A stretch of 64,000 nucleotides of DNA from assembly GCA_018064755.1 (NCBI GenBank), contig JAGHUP010000008.1, positions 1 through 64,000 on the forward strand. Reading direction: 5' to 3'. Position 1 is the first letter of the stretch; every line of letters starts with the position of its first letter. The notes under the pieces were generated by a model. It saw nothing but the letters and a program-made list of their open reading frames with translations. It had not been told where the DNA came from and ran no database searches. A program made the position numbers and the translations under genes. Positions 9,317-18,005 of the stretch are shown here, one piece after another. Source of the stretch: Candidatus Crickella equi (GTDB lineage: Bacteria; Bacillota; Clostridia; Peptostreptococcales; Anaerovoracaceae).

Positions 9317-10078
9317 TTAGGAAAAACTCTTACCAGCTCTGTAAATAATGTTCTTGTTTACACCGGTAATACGTTCAATCGTTCTAACACTCATTCCTAA
9401 GTCTTTTAAGATGACTAGGATTCTATCACGTTCTGGTTTGTTCAGCGTTTTGACTATGTTTGCTGAACTGCATTCAGTTTCCAATTCACGATTGATGATG
9501 CTTATTGCGTCAGCTTCGGTCAATCCATATCCTTCGAAATCTAAAACCATAATATCGTCTGCTTGCGCACTGAACGATTCAAAGTTTTGCACATCACCAA
9601 TTAATGGCAATAATATGCCGGTATTTATCAGAATACTTCCTTCAATGTATTCGCGATAACTACTCCAAGGGTATCTATCGCGAGAGGTGATGCCTGCCTT
9701 GACAGGATTGTTGTGAATATATCTAACACAAGCAAATAGATAAGACTCATCATTGACCGCCTCACTGAGAAAGCGTCCTTGGAAAACGTGTCCGCTATGT
9801 TCATACTTTTGATTGTAATAGTTCGCATAGCTTGTACCTAATTTACGCATCATTTCAGATATGTTATTAAGAGACTCTGATTTGACTAAAATATGTGCGT
9901 GATTATCCATAATACAATAAGCAAGAATATCACAGTTCGCGAATGTTCTATATTCTTTTAATCTATCTAAATAGAATCTATGATCCTGCTTATCCTCGAA
10001 GATTATCTGCTTTCCAACTCCACGCTGCATAACATGGTATATTCCTAATTCACTTATTTCTCGTCTATACCTAGGCAT
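9317..10078 (-). CDS. REP-associated tyrosine transposase (RAYT, Y1_Tnp)
   Basis: 253-residue IS200/IS605-like HUH transposase. The metal-binding HUH motif is H60-A-H62 in MDNHAHILVKS; the family segments GHVFQGRF (about residue 96) and VRYIHNNPVKAG with the candidate nucleophile Y120 follow. The C-terminal 60 residues carry a helix-turn-helix-like segment (MSVRTIERITGVNKN). RAYTs are single-copy domesticated relatives of IS200 that process REP hairpins; no IS ends are visible around this one. The TATTCCTCC sequence upstream on the plus strand gives an AGGAGG site for the start. Confidence 0.92.
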   Translation of the reverse strand: MPRYRREISELGIYHVMQRGVGKQIIFEDKQDHRFYLDRLKEYRTFANCDILAYCIMDNHAHILVKSESLNNISEMMRKLGTSYANYYNQKYEHSGHVFQGRFLSEAVNDESYLFACVRYIHNNPVKAGITSRDRYPWSSYREYIEGSILINTGILLPLIGDVQNFESFSAQADDIMVLDFEGYGLTEADAISIINRELETECSSANIVKTLNKPERDRILVILKDLGMSVRTIERITGVNKNIIYRAGKSFS

Positions 10079-10172
10079 TATTCCTCCTTTCTAGGGAATG
10101 AAATCATATACAATAAACACGTCGTTTATATAGTGAATTTGTTAAGTTTTGGTGAATGAATAGAGGGGAAGA

Positions 10173-10206
10173 CAAAAAGAAAACAGTCACTCATTAGAGT
10201 GACTGT
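10173..10206 (-). terminator. Terminator of hppA
   Basis: ACAGTCACTC (10183-10192) pairs with GAGTGACTGT (10197-10206) around ATTA; reading on the minus strand the stem is followed by TTTCTTTTTG. It lies beyond the family-1 repeat, so the repeat sits between the hppA stop and its terminator. Confidence 0.85.
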
Positions 10207-10220
10207 ATATTTGTATTATC

Positions 10221-10275
10221 GAGGAGTGTCCCAAAACTGACAATCTTGACAGTTTTGGACCGGCCCGGTTTTACA
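10221..10275 (-). repeat. Family-1 REP-like element, copy B
   Basis: Inverted relative to copy A, and again flush with a stop codon: on the minus strand hppA ends TAA and the element begins TGTAAAACCGGGCC. This copy has the best fold: AAAACTG at the left pairs with CAGTTTT, flanked by GTCC/GGAC with one bulged C, and GAGGAG lies at the foot of the stem. Confidence 0.85.
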
Positions 10276-12285
10276 TTAGAAGAGGAAGCCGCCGAATGCT
10301 ACGAAGACTGGAGCGAATACCAGTGATACGATAGTCATAAGCTTGATCAGGATGTTGATGGATGGGCCGGATGTATCCTTGAATGGGTCACCAACTGTAT
10401 CACCAACAACTGTAGCTTTGTGAGTTTCGGAGCCCTTGCCGCCGTAAACGCCGGACTCAACGTACTTCTTAGCGTTGTCCCAAGCACCGCCGGAGTTGGA
10501 CATCATGATTGCCAGGAGTACTCCGGATGAGAGGGCACCAGCGAGCATTCCGCCGAGTGATTCTACTCCGAGGAGCATTCCTACAGCGAGAGGAGCGATG
10601 ATTGCCAGGAGACCAGGCATTACCATTTCCTTAAGAGCAGCGCCAGTTGAAATCTCAACGCACTTTGAATAGTCAGGCTTGGAAGTACCAGCCATGATGC
10701 CGGCATCCTCGTGGAACTGACGACGAACTTCTGCGATCATTTTGTTAGCAGCCTCACCAACTGAACTCATTGTCATAGCTGAGAACAGGAATGGGAGCAT
10801 AGCACCGATGAACAGACCAACGATTACCATTGGGTCGAGCAGGCTGATAACCTGGATGCCAGCTGCTTCTGCGAATGAAGCGAAGAGCGCGAGTGCTGTC
10901 AGAGCAGCAGATCCGATTGCAAATCCCTTACCGATAGCAGCAGTAGTGTTACCTACAGCGTCCAGGGAGTCAGTGATCTCACGAACATCCTCAGGGAGTC
11001 CGGACATCTCAGCGATTCCACCGGCATTGTCGGATACAGGACCGTAAGCGTCAACGGCAACTGTCATACCAGTAGTTGAAAGCATACCAACTGCTGAAAG
11101 AGCGATACCGTAGAGACCTGCGAACTTGAAAGCAACGATTACAGCAACGCCGATGAACAGGATAGGGAATGCAGTTGATTCCATACCTACAGCGATACCG
11201 TGAATAATAGTTGTAGCTGAACCTGTCTGTGACTGCTCAGCGATTCTCTTAACGTGCTTGTACTGATCTGCAGTATAGATCTCAGTGAGCTTACCAATGA
11301 TGATTCCGCAGAGGAGACCAGCAACGATAGCCCATGCATAGTTCAGTGAACCGAGCATTGTCTTACTGAGGATGATAGTAACCAGAACGACTACGCCGCC
11401 ACTGATGTATGTACCAAGATTCAGTGCTTTAGCAGGGTCAGAATTGTCTGAACCCTTAACGCAGAAGATACCAACGATAGAAGCGAGGATACCAACTGCA
11501 CTGATGATCATTGGGAAGAGGGCAGCTGTTGTCTCGTTGAATGCACCACCGGAAGCAGCAACTGCAGCAGCAGCCAGAGTAACTGCGGAAATGATGGAAC
11601 CAACATATGACTCGAAGAGGTCGGAACCCATACCTGCAACGTCACCAACGTTGTCACCTACGTTATCAGCGATAACAGCAGGGTTACGTGGGTCGTCCTC
11701 AGGGATTCCAGCTTCAACCTTACCAACGAGGTCAGCACCAACGTCTGCAGCCTTAGTATAGATACCACCGCCTACACGGCCGAAGAGTGCCATTGAGGAA
11801 GCACCAAGACCAAAGCAAGTTACGATTTCTGTGATTGTTGCGAGGTCGAGTACAACGAGTACAACGCCGAGTCCGAAGAGACCGAGGCCTGCAACACAGA
11901 GACCCATAACAGCACCGGATCTGAAAGCAACCTTCAGTGCCTTAGGCTTACCACTCTCCAGAGCAGCCGCAGCAGTTCTTACGTTACCCTTAGTAGCAAC
12001 GTTCATGCCGAAGTAACCTGCAAGTACGGAGAGGAGAGCACCGAATACATAAAGGATAGCTCCCTTCCAGCTAATAGCGATTCCTACGAGGAGAGCGAGA
12101 ACAACGATTACGATTGCCATTGTCTTGTATTCTCTCTTCAGGAAGGCCATAGCACCTTCGTGAATGTAGCCTGAGATTTCTCTCATTCTGTCGTTACCAG
12201 TGTTCTGCTTACCAACCCATGTTGCGAGGGTAAATGCGATAATCAGTCCAACGATAGCGCAGAGAAGTGGAATAAAGTTAAACAT
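10276..12285 (-). CDS. hppA: K+-dependent membrane pyrophosphatase (H+ or Na+ pump)
   Basis: 669-residue integral membrane protein with about 16 transmembrane helices that couples PPi hydrolysis to ion transport. The substrate site [22 protein letters not shown] and the DNVGDNVGD loop are intact. The [10 protein letters not shown] motif has Ala where K+-independent enzymes have Lys, so K+ dependence is expected; whether H+ or Na+ is pumped cannot be read here. ATG 12285 is chosen because GGAGG precedes it; an ATG 18 bases upstream overlaps that site. PPi from ppdK and biosynthesis would feed it. Confidence 0.96.
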   Translation of the reverse strand: MFNFIPLLCAIVGLIIAFTLATWVGKQNTGNDRMREISGYIHEGAMAFLKREYKTMAIVIVVLALLVGIAISWKGAILYVFGALLSVLAGYFGMNVATKGNVRTAAAALESGKPKALKVAFRSGAVMGLCVAGLGLFGLGVVLVVLDLATITEIVTCFGLGASSMALFGRVGGGIYTKAADVGADLVGKVEAGIPEDDPRNPAVIADNVGDNVGDVAGMGSDLFESYVGSIISAVTLAAAAVAASGGAFNETTAALFPMIISAVGILASIVGIFCVKGSDNSDPAKALNLGTYISGGVVVLVTIILSKTMLGSLNYAWAIVAGLLCGIIIGKLTEIYTADQYKHVKRIAEQSQTGSATTIIHGIAVGMESTAFPILFIGVAVIVAFKFAGLYGIALSAVGMLSTTGMTVAVDAYGPVSDNAGGIAEMSGLPEDVREITDSLDAVGNTTAAIGKGFAIGSAALTALALFASFAEAAGIQVISLLDPMVIVGLFIGAMLPFLFSAMTMSSVGEAANKMIAEVRRQFHEDAGIMAGTSKPDYSKCVEISTGAALKEMVMPGLLAIIAPLAVGMLLGVESLGGMLAGALSSGVLLAIMMSNSGGAWDNAKKYVESGVYGGKGSETHKATVVGDTVGDPFKDTSGPSINILIKLMTIVSLVFAPVFVAFGGFLF

Positions 12286-12312
12286 TGTGATATTTACCTC
12301 CATTACTTTGCG

Positions 12313-12334
12313 ATTTTGTGAAGTTTCACAAAAT
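12313..12334. promoter_or_regulatory. 22-bp palindrome in the hppA leader
   Basis: Two 10-bp arms (ATTTTGTGAA and TTCACAAAAT) separated by GT, 27 bases upstream of the hppA start. It resembles Rex or CRP-type operators (TGTGA/TCACA) but has a 4-base centre where those have 6. Operator or mRNA hairpin. Confidence 0.45.
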
Positions 12335-12379
12335 ATTTCTAGTTTTATTATATTTACAGCATAAAAAGTCTGCCGTTAC

Positions 12380-12418
12380 AACATTCAAAATGTTAACACT
12401 TTAAGGCGAAAGTGTCAA
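12380..12418 (-). promoter_or_regulatory. hppA promoter with overlapping inverted repeat
   Basis: On the minus strand a perfect -35 TTGACA (12413-12418) is followed after 17 bases by TAACAT (12390-12395). AACATT/AATGTT arms at 12380-12394 overlap the -10 and could be an operator. Confidence 0.55.
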
Positions 12419-12425
12419 CCGAAAT

Positions 12426-12455
12426 AACCGCTAAAATCATTGATTTTTAGCGGTT
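12426..12455 (-). terminator. Terminator after the S66 peptidase gene
   Basis: AACCGCTAAAA at 12426-12436 pairs with TTTTAGCGGTT at 12445-12455. It lies about 55 bases beyond the stop of the minus-strand peptidase gene and upstream of the hppA promoter. The T-run is better on the plus strand (TTTTCTGGTTTTT), so it may act in both directions. Confidence 0.6.
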
Positions 12456-12509
12456 TTCTGGTTTTTCGTGGTTTTATTTCAATACAATTGTACGTTCTTG
12501 TATTTTTGG

Positions 12510-13511
12510 CTATTTCAGGGCCATTTGGAGGGTGGATCGGCCGCCTTCTGTATGGAGGGTTCCGATTGCGCCGTTGATTATTGTCATGAATGGTTTGGTG
12601 TGGCCTATGTCAGCACCCCAGATAAATGGGATATCGCTGAGGGATATTTTCAAGAGGTCGATGTAGTCGGAATCGGAAGCCTCGCCAGGGAACATGATGC
12701 GGCCGAAGATGATTGCCTTGGTATTCTTAAAGTAACCAGCATATTTCATTTGCATCATTGTCATGTGGAGGACTTCAGGGCTCATATCGAATGTGTCGAA
12801 GAACCAGATAAAACCATCCTCCGAATAGCGGCTGATAAAATCTGATGTTCCGTCATAAGGTGTTCCGATTAGTTTGCTGATAATGTCGGTGCAGCCACCA
12901 ATAAGACGGCCGCTGCAATCCTGTGGATTGCGGCTCGGACCATCCTCGCCAGGAAGATAGAGATCCCAGCTGACAGGAGTATCAAGATTAACGTTGTCCC
13001 AGTCCTTGGTCGAATCCCAGAGAGGGAAGGAAGGTTGGTCAAGCAGATTGCCGCCGAGGATGTCGAGCGCATTCGTCTGCGACGAATGCAGCGGCCTCCA
13101 GTCAAAAGTTCCAGCATTGAATCCATAAATAGTAGCAATATCCAATTTGGTAGTCATGTAATAAAGGATATTAGTTGGATCAGAATATCCACAAACCCAT
13201 TTAGGGTTCTTTACGATTAGTTCCTCATTAATATATGGAAGAATTTCCATATTATAGTCGCCGCCTGTAGCGGCAATGATAGCCTTCGCGCCCGAGTCTT
13301 GCAGCAGGGAATGAAACTCTGTCGCACGAACCTCTGCGCTCGCGGACCTAGCTCCATCCACACGAACACTAGCTGTCTCTGTAATCTCATAACCACGCTC
13401 GCGCAGCGCTTCCAGCGACAACTCAAAACTCTCAATCTTATGACCGACACCGGCGCTCGGCGCACAGATGCCAATCATATCGCCACGTTTAGGAAACTCT
13501 GGATAGATCAT
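12510..13511 (-). CDS. S66-family peptidase (LD-carboxypeptidase / MccF-like)
   Basis: 333-residue serine peptidase of family S66, which includes the murein tetrapeptide carboxypeptidase LdcA and the microcin C immunity peptidase MccF. The nucleophile motif is GYSDPTN (residue about 106), the C-terminal His lies in GHTKPF, and the acidic IGGCTDII segment lies between. Its length fits MccF-like members slightly better than LdcA. ATG 13511 is chosen because AAGGAG is seven bases upstream; longer readings would translate the family-1 repeat. Substrate is unknown. Confidence 0.88.
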   Translation of the reverse strand: MIYPEFPKRGDMIGICAPSAGVGHKIESFELSLEALRERGYEITETASVRVDGARSASAEVRATEFHSLLQDSGAKAIIAATGGDYNMEILPYINEELIVKNPKWVCGYSDPTNILYYMTTKLDIATIYGFNAGTFDWRPLHSSQTNALDILGGNLLDQPSFPLWDSTKDWDNVNLDTPVSWDLYLPGEDGPSRNPQDCSGRLIGGCTDIISKLIGTPYDGTSDFISRYSEDGFIWFFDTFDMSPEVLHMTMMQMKYAGYFKNTKAIIFGRIMFPGEASDSDYIDLLKISLSDIPFIWGADIGHTKPFMTIINGAIGTLHTEGGRSTLQMALK

Positions 13512-13530
13512 AACTAACTCCTTCATCGCA

Positions 13531-13584
13531 AGGACTGTCCCAAAACTGACAATTGTGACAGAAATGGACCGGCCCGATTTTACA
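13531..13584 (-). repeat. Family-1 REP-like element, copy C
   Basis: Same orientation as copy B. It lies upstream of the S66 peptidase start, so it would be in its 5' leader. GGACTGTCCC replaces GGAGTGTCCC and the end is CGATTTTACA, so this copy is slightly diverged. Confidence 0.8.
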
Positions 13585-13647
13585 TTCTTGTATAAATATA
13601 GTACAAAAAAACGGACCAAAAAACCCGTTTGTTATTAGTTTAACATA

Positions 13648-13656
13648 TGTTATAAT
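13648..13656 (+). promoter_or_regulatory. Extended -10 promoter of the hyd operon
   Basis: TGTTATAAT matches the extended -10 TGnTATAAT exactly; no convincing -35 is present. A second TATAAT is at 13669-13674. The first gene starts at 13767, so the leader is about 100 bases. Confidence 0.5.
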
Positions 13657-13691
13657 TAAACCGTATATTATAATGTATACAACGGTTAAGT

Positions 13692-13718
13692 CTTGTGCAA
13701 AATACGCGTATGCACAAG
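13692..13718. promoter_or_regulatory. Inverted repeat in the hyd leader
   Basis: CTTGTGCA (13692-13699) and TGCACAAG (13711-13718) are perfect complements with an 11-base centre. It lies downstream of the promoter and 49 bases before the first gene, so it may be an operator or an RNA hairpin. The centre is too long for a normal Rex site. Confidence 0.45.
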
Positions 13719-13766
13719 AATAGCTCTAATAAGTTCGTGATTTAATATTTTAAGGAGGCACTGGCC

Positions 13767-14255
13767 ATGAAAGTATCAACAGTTCCTTTCAACGGAACCA
13801 AAGAACAGGAAGCCAAGCTGCTGGAAGTAATCAAAGAGCATAAGGGAGAGAAGGGTGCGCTGATGCCAATTATGCAGGCTGCACAGGATATCTACGGATA
13901 CCTTCCTTACCAGGTTCAGAAGATTATTTCTGACGAGACTGGAATTCCAATTGAGAAGATCTATGGAGTAGCTACATTCTATGCACAGTTCTCAATGTCA
14001 CCTAAGGGCAAGTATGTTGTATCAGTATGTCTTGGTACTGCTTGCTACGTTAAGGGCTCAGGCAACGTGCTTGAAGAAGTTGAAGATTGTCTTGGAATCA
14101 AGGACGGAGAATGCACAGCTGATGGCAAGTTCTCTATCGAGACATGCCGTTGCGTAGGTGCTTGCGGACTTGCTCCAGTTATGATCGTAGACGGAGATGT
14201 ATACGGCAAGATGACACCAGACATGGTTGCTGGAATTCTTGCTAAGTATGAGTAG
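13767..14255 (+). CDS. hydC: NADH-linked hydrogenase subunit, NuoE-like
   Basis: 162-residue thioredoxin-fold [2Fe-2S] protein like NuoE. The four ligands are C88, C93 (CLGTAC), C129 and C133 (CRCVGAC). It is the first gene of a three-gene operon with a NuoF-like and a catalytic [FeFe]-hydrogenase subunit, the layout of electron-bifurcating HydABC enzymes, where this subunit is gamma. An AAGGAGG site precedes the start. Confidence 0.93.
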   Translation: MKVSTVPFNGTKEQEAKLLEVIKEHKGEKGALMPIMQAAQDIYGYLPYQVQKIISDETGIPIEKIYGVATFYAQFSMSPKGKYVVSVCLGTACYVKGSGNVLEEVEDCLGIKDGECTADGKFSIETCRCVGACGLAPVMIVDGDVYGKMTPDMVAGILAKYE

Positions 14256-14273
14256 GCTAATGGAGGATTAATC

Positions 14274-16151
14274 ATGAAAACACTGCAAGAACTCAAAGAG
14301 ATTAAAGAGGCAAAGCAGGGCCAGGTAGCAATCAGATTCAATCCTGATAATGCCGAAGCTGCTAAGAAGACATACATCCTTGTTTGCGGTGGTACTGGTT
14401 GTACTTCCAATCACAGTTTTGAGCTGAGAGAGAGACTTGAAGCTCTGATCGACAAGGCTGGCAAGAAGGATGAAATTGAAATAATTATGACAGGATGCCA
14501 GGGACTCTGCGCAAAGGGACCTATTATGGTAGTTTATCCTGGAAACACTTTCTATCAGGAAGTTAGCATTGACATGGTAGACAGAATCTTCAATCAGCAC
14601 ATCCTCGGTGGAGATGTTGTTGAAGAGTACCTGATGAAGGAAGAGGGAACTGACGGAGAAGATATTCTCTACGTTGATTCCGCATTCTATAACAAACAGC
14701 TCAGAATGGCTCTCCGTAACTGCGGAAAGATCAATCCTGAGGATATCGATGAGTATGTAGCAAGAGACGGATATTTTGCTCTCGCTAAGGCTCTGAAGGA
14801 AATGACTCCTGACGAGGTAATCCAGACTGTACTCGACTCCGGACTCCGTGGTCGTGGTGGTGCAGGATTCCCAACAGGTAAGAAATGGTTATTCGCTTCC
14901 GGTAACAGAGGTGAAGTTCAGAAGTACGTTGCATGTAACGCCGACGAAGGAGACCCAGGTGCATTCATGGATCGTTCCATCTTAGAGGGAGATCCACACT
15001 CAATCCTCGAGGCTATGGCTATCGCTGGTTATGCAATTGGCGCTAACCAGGGTTACATCTACGTAAGAGCTGAGTACCCAATCGCTGTAGACAGACTGAA
15101 GATCGCTCTCAATCAGGCTAGAGAATACGGAGTACTCGGTAAGAACATCTTCGGAACAGGATTTGATTTCGATATTGACCTGAGACTCGGTGCTGGCGCA
15201 TTCGTATGCGGTGAGGAAACAGCTCTGATGACTTCAATCGAAGGTAACAGAGGTGAGCCACACGCTCGTCCACCATTCCCAGCAGTTAAGGGATTATTCG
15301 AATCTCCAACAGTTCTGAACAATGTTGAGACTTATGCTAACATCCCACAGATCATCCTGAACGGTGCTGATTGGTTCAACCAGTACGGAACAGAGACATC
15401 CAAGGGTACTAAGGTATTCGCACTCGGTGGTAAGGTTAACAACACTGGACTCGTAGAGGTTCCAATGGGAACAACTCTCCGTACAGTAGTAGAAGAAATC
15501 GGTGGCGGCGTACCTAACGGCAAGAAGTTCAAAGCAGCTCAGACTGGTGGACCTTCCGGCGGATGCATCCCTGCTAAGTCATATGATGTTCCTATCGATT
15601 ACGAGTCACTGAAGGCTATCGGTTCCATGATGGGATCCGGCGGAATGATCGTTCTCGACGAGGACAACTGTATGGTAGATATCGCTAAGTTCTATCTCGG
15701 ATTCACTTGCTCAGAGTCCTGCGGTAAGTGCACACCATGCCGTATCGGTACAAAGCGTATGCTCGAGATCCTTGAGAAGATTTCCGAGGGCAAGGGAGAG
15801 ATGGATGACATCGCTAAGCTGAAGGAACTCGCTGTTTACATCCAGAAGAACGCACTTTGCGGACTTGGACAGACAGCACCTAACCCAATTCTCTCAACAC
15901 TCGAGCACTTCGAGGATGAGTACGTAGCTCATATCGTTGAGAAGAGATGTCCTGCTGGCGTATGTAAGTCACTGCTTAACTTCCATATTGACCCTGAGAA
16001 GTGTAGAGGCTGCACAAAGTGCGCTCGTAACTGCCCAGCTGGTGCAATCACTGGAACTGTTAAGGAACCACACGTTATCGATACAGCTAAGTGCATTAAG
16101 TGCGGAGCTTGCATGGACAACTGCGCATTCGGTGCTATTAGCAAGAAGTAG
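14274..16151 (+). CDS. hydB: NADH- and FMN-binding hydrogenase subunit, NuoF-like
   Basis: 625-residue soluble flavoprotein, beta subunit of the HydABC type. In order: an N-terminal thioredoxin-like [2Fe-2S] domain (CGGTGC, CQGLC, residues about 38-85), the NuoF NADH/FMN domain with GLRGRGGAGFPTGKKW near 195 and the glycine-rich ACNADEGDPGAF, an SLBB fold, the iron-sulfur site ESCGKCTPCR near 485, and two C-terminal ferredoxin motifs (CRGCTKCARNCP and CIKCGACMDNC). NADH, ferredoxin and H2 exchange electrons through such complexes. It lies 18 bases after hydC. Confidence 0.95.
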   Translation: MKTLQELKEIKEAKQGQVAIRFNPDNAEAAKKTYILVCGGTGCTSNHSFELRERLEALIDKAGKKDEIEIIMTGCQGLCAKGPIMVVYPGNTFYQEVSIDMVDRIFNQHILGGDVVEEYLMKEEGTDGEDILYVDSAFYNKQLRMALRNCGKINPEDIDEYVARDGYFALAKALKEMTPDEVIQTVLDSGLRGRGGAGFPTGKKWLFASGNRGEVQKYVACNADEGDPGAFMDRSILEGDPHSILEAMAIAGYAIGANQGYIYVRAEYPIAVDRLKIALNQAREYGVLGKNIFGTGFDFDIDLRLGAGAFVCGEETALMTSIEGNRGEPHARPPFPAVKGLFESPTVLNNVETYANIPQIILNGADWFNQYGTETSKGTKVFALGGKVNNTGLVEVPMGTTLRTVVEEIGGGVPNGKKFKAAQTGGPSGGCIPAKSYDVPIDYESLKAIGSMMGSGGMIVLDEDNCMVDIAKFYLGFTCSESCGKCTPCRIGTKRMLEILEKISEGKGEMDDIAKLKELAVYIQKNALCGLGQTAPNPILSTLEHFEDEYVAHIVEKRCPAGVCKSLLNFHIDPEKCRGCTKCARNCPAGAITGTVKEPHVIDTAKCIKCGACMDNCAFGAISKK

Positions 16152-16163
16152 GAGGGTAGAACA

Positions 16164-17924
16164 ATGGCAGATATTAGAGTAACTATTGATAATATTACTG
16201 TAACTGTTCCAGAAGGTACTACCTTACTGGATGCAGCTCATAAGGCTGGCATCGAGATTCCTACTCTGTGCTACCTTAGAGGTATTAACGAAATCGCAGC
16301 ATGCCGTATCTGCGTATGCGAAGTAGAGGGAGCTAGAGCTCTCGTTGCTGCTTGCGTATATCCTTGCACAGACGGTATGGTTGCTCATACTAACACACCA
16401 AAGCTTAATGACTATAGAAGAAAGACTCTGCAGCTGATTATTTCTGACCACAACATGGATTGCCTTGCTTGCGTAAGAAACAACAACTGCGAACTCCAGG
16501 ATCTCTGCGAGAGATACGGAGTAACTCAGTCTGACTACTATGCAGGAAAGAAGAACGAGTTTGCTATCGATGAATCCTCAGCATCAATCGTTCGTGACAA
16601 TAACAAGTGTATCCTCTGCCGTCGCTGCGTTGGAGCATGCGAGAACTATCAGAGTGTAGCTGTAATTGGCGCTAACGAGAGAGGTTTCGATACATACATC
16701 GGCAGCGCTTTTGGCATGAACCTCGCTGACACATCATGTGTTAACTGCGGACAGTGCATCAGCGCATGCCCAGTTGGAGCTCTCCACGAGCAGGATGCTG
16801 TAAAGGCTGTTCAGGCAGCTATCAACGATCCTGACAAGTATGTAATTGTTCAGCCTGCACCATCAGTAAGAGCCGGCCTCGGCGAGCCTTTCGGAATTCC
16901 TATGGGGGTTGACGTAGAGGGTAAGATGGCTGCAGCTCTGAGAAGACTTGGATTCGACAAGGTATTCGATACTAACTTCTCGGCTGACCTGACAATTCTG
17001 GAAGAGGCAACAGAGCTGATTCAGAGAGTAACAACTGGCGGAACTCTGCCACTGATTACTTCCTGCTCACCAGGATGGATTAAGTTCTGCGAGCACTACT
17101 TCCCAGACATGATTCCTAACCTGTCATCATGCAAATCACCTCAGCAGATGTTCGGTGCAGTAGCTAAGTCCTACTTCGCAGAGAAGATGGGAATTGACAA
17201 GGAGAAGATCGTTTGCGTATCTGTAATGCCTTGTACTGCTAAGAAGTTCGAGGTTGGTAGAGATGACCAGGATGCTAATGGCGTTCCTGATGTTGATTAC
17301 TCACTCACAACTCGTGAGCTCGCAAGAATGATCAAGGAAGCAGGAATCGACTTTGCGAACCTCGCTGACGAGGGTTATGATGATCCTATGGGCGAAGGAA
17401 CTGGTGCAGCTGTTATCTTCGGAGCAACTGGTGGAGTTATGGAGGCAGCTCTTAGAACTGCTGTATATAAGATCACTGGTACTGATGTTCCTGATGACGC
17501 ACTCGACTTCGTTGACGTAAGAGGAACTGAGGGCATCAAGGAAGCTTCCTACAAGGTAGGCGACCTCGATGTTAACGTAGCAGTTGCTTCCGGCCTTGCT
17601 AACGCAAGAAAGCTGCTTGAGATGGTTAGATCCGGTGAGAAGAATTACACATTCATTGAGATCATGGCATGTCCAGGCGGATGCGTTAACGGCGGCGGAC
17701 AGCCAATCGTTCCATCCAGCGTTAAGAACTTCACTGACGTTAGAGGTCTTAGAGCTAAGGCTCTGTACAATCTGGATGCTAACAATCCTAAGAGAAGATC
17801 TCATGACAATGAGAGCGTTAAGAAGCTCTATGCTGAGTATCTTGGCGAGCCAGGCAGCGAGAAGGCACACCACCTCCTCCACACTACATATGTAGAGAGA
17901 CTGGTTAACCAGAACGAAGAATAA
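16164..17924 (+). CDS. hydA: [FeFe]-hydrogenase catalytic subunit
   Basis: 586-residue H-cluster enzyme. It has an N-terminal [2Fe-2S] domain (CYLRGINEIAACRIC), a His-ligated [4Fe-4S] site (HNMDCLACVRNNNC), two ferredoxin clusters (CILCRRCVGAC and CVNCGQCISACP), then the H-cluster signatures L1 TSCSPGW, L2 MPCTAKKFE and L3 CPGGCVNGGGQP. All cluster ligands are present. The domain order matches catalytic subunits of trimeric bifurcating hydrogenases. It is 12 bases after hydB and a strong terminator follows. No maturase genes (hydEFG) are in the window. Confidence 0.97.
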   Translation: MADIRVTIDNITVTVPEGTTLLDAAHKAGIEIPTLCYLRGINEIAACRICVCEVEGARALVAACVYPCTDGMVAHTNTPKLNDYRRKTLQLIISDHNMDCLACVRNNNCELQDLCERYGVTQSDYYAGKKNEFAIDESSASIVRDNNKCILCRRCVGACENYQSVAVIGANERGFDTYIGSAFGMNLADTSCVNCGQCISACPVGALHEQDAVKAVQAAINDPDKYVIVQPAPSVRAGLGEPFGIPMGVDVEGKMAAALRRLGFDKVFDTNFSADLTILEEATELIQRVTTGGTLPLITSCSPGWIKFCEHYFPDMIPNLSSCKSPQQMFGAVAKSYFAEKMGIDKEKIVCVSVMPCTAKKFEVGRDDQDANGVPDVDYSLTTRELARMIKEAGIDFANLADEGYDDPMGEGTGAAVIFGATGGVMEAALRTAVYKITGTDVPDDALDFVDVRGTEGIKEASYKVGDLDVNVAVASGLANARKLLEMVRSGEKNYTFIEIMACPGGCVNGGGQPIVPSSVKNFTDVRGLRAKALYNLDANNPKRRSHDNESVKKLYAEYLGEPGSEKAHHLLHTTYVERLVNQNEE

Positions 17925-17944
17925 TAATTAAATATTCACAAAAA

Positions 17945-17971
17945 GGCGCGGTCGCAAGACCGCGTCTTTTA
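17945..17971 (+). terminator. Terminator of the hyd operon
   Basis: GGCGCGGTC and GACCGCGTC form a 9-bp stem (one G-T pair) closed by the stable tetraloop GCAA, followed by TTTTAT. Confidence 0.92.
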
Positions 17972-18005
17972 TGTTATACTTACCTCGTATATAGGAGGTT
18001 TCGAA

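Noticed and set aside
9317..10078. Complete IS200/IS605 insertion sequence
   Set aside because: No left/right end hairpins tight around the gene and no tnpB; the protein has the RAYT-type C-terminus.
12510..13619. Longer start for the S66 peptidase at 13619
   Set aside because: The extra 36 residues would be translated from the family-1 repeat; a good AAGGAG site supports the start at 13511.
13692..13718. Rex operator upstream of hydCBA
   Set aside because: Half-sites resemble TTGTG/CACAA but the centre is 11 bases, not 4 to 6; kept only as an unassigned inverted repeat.
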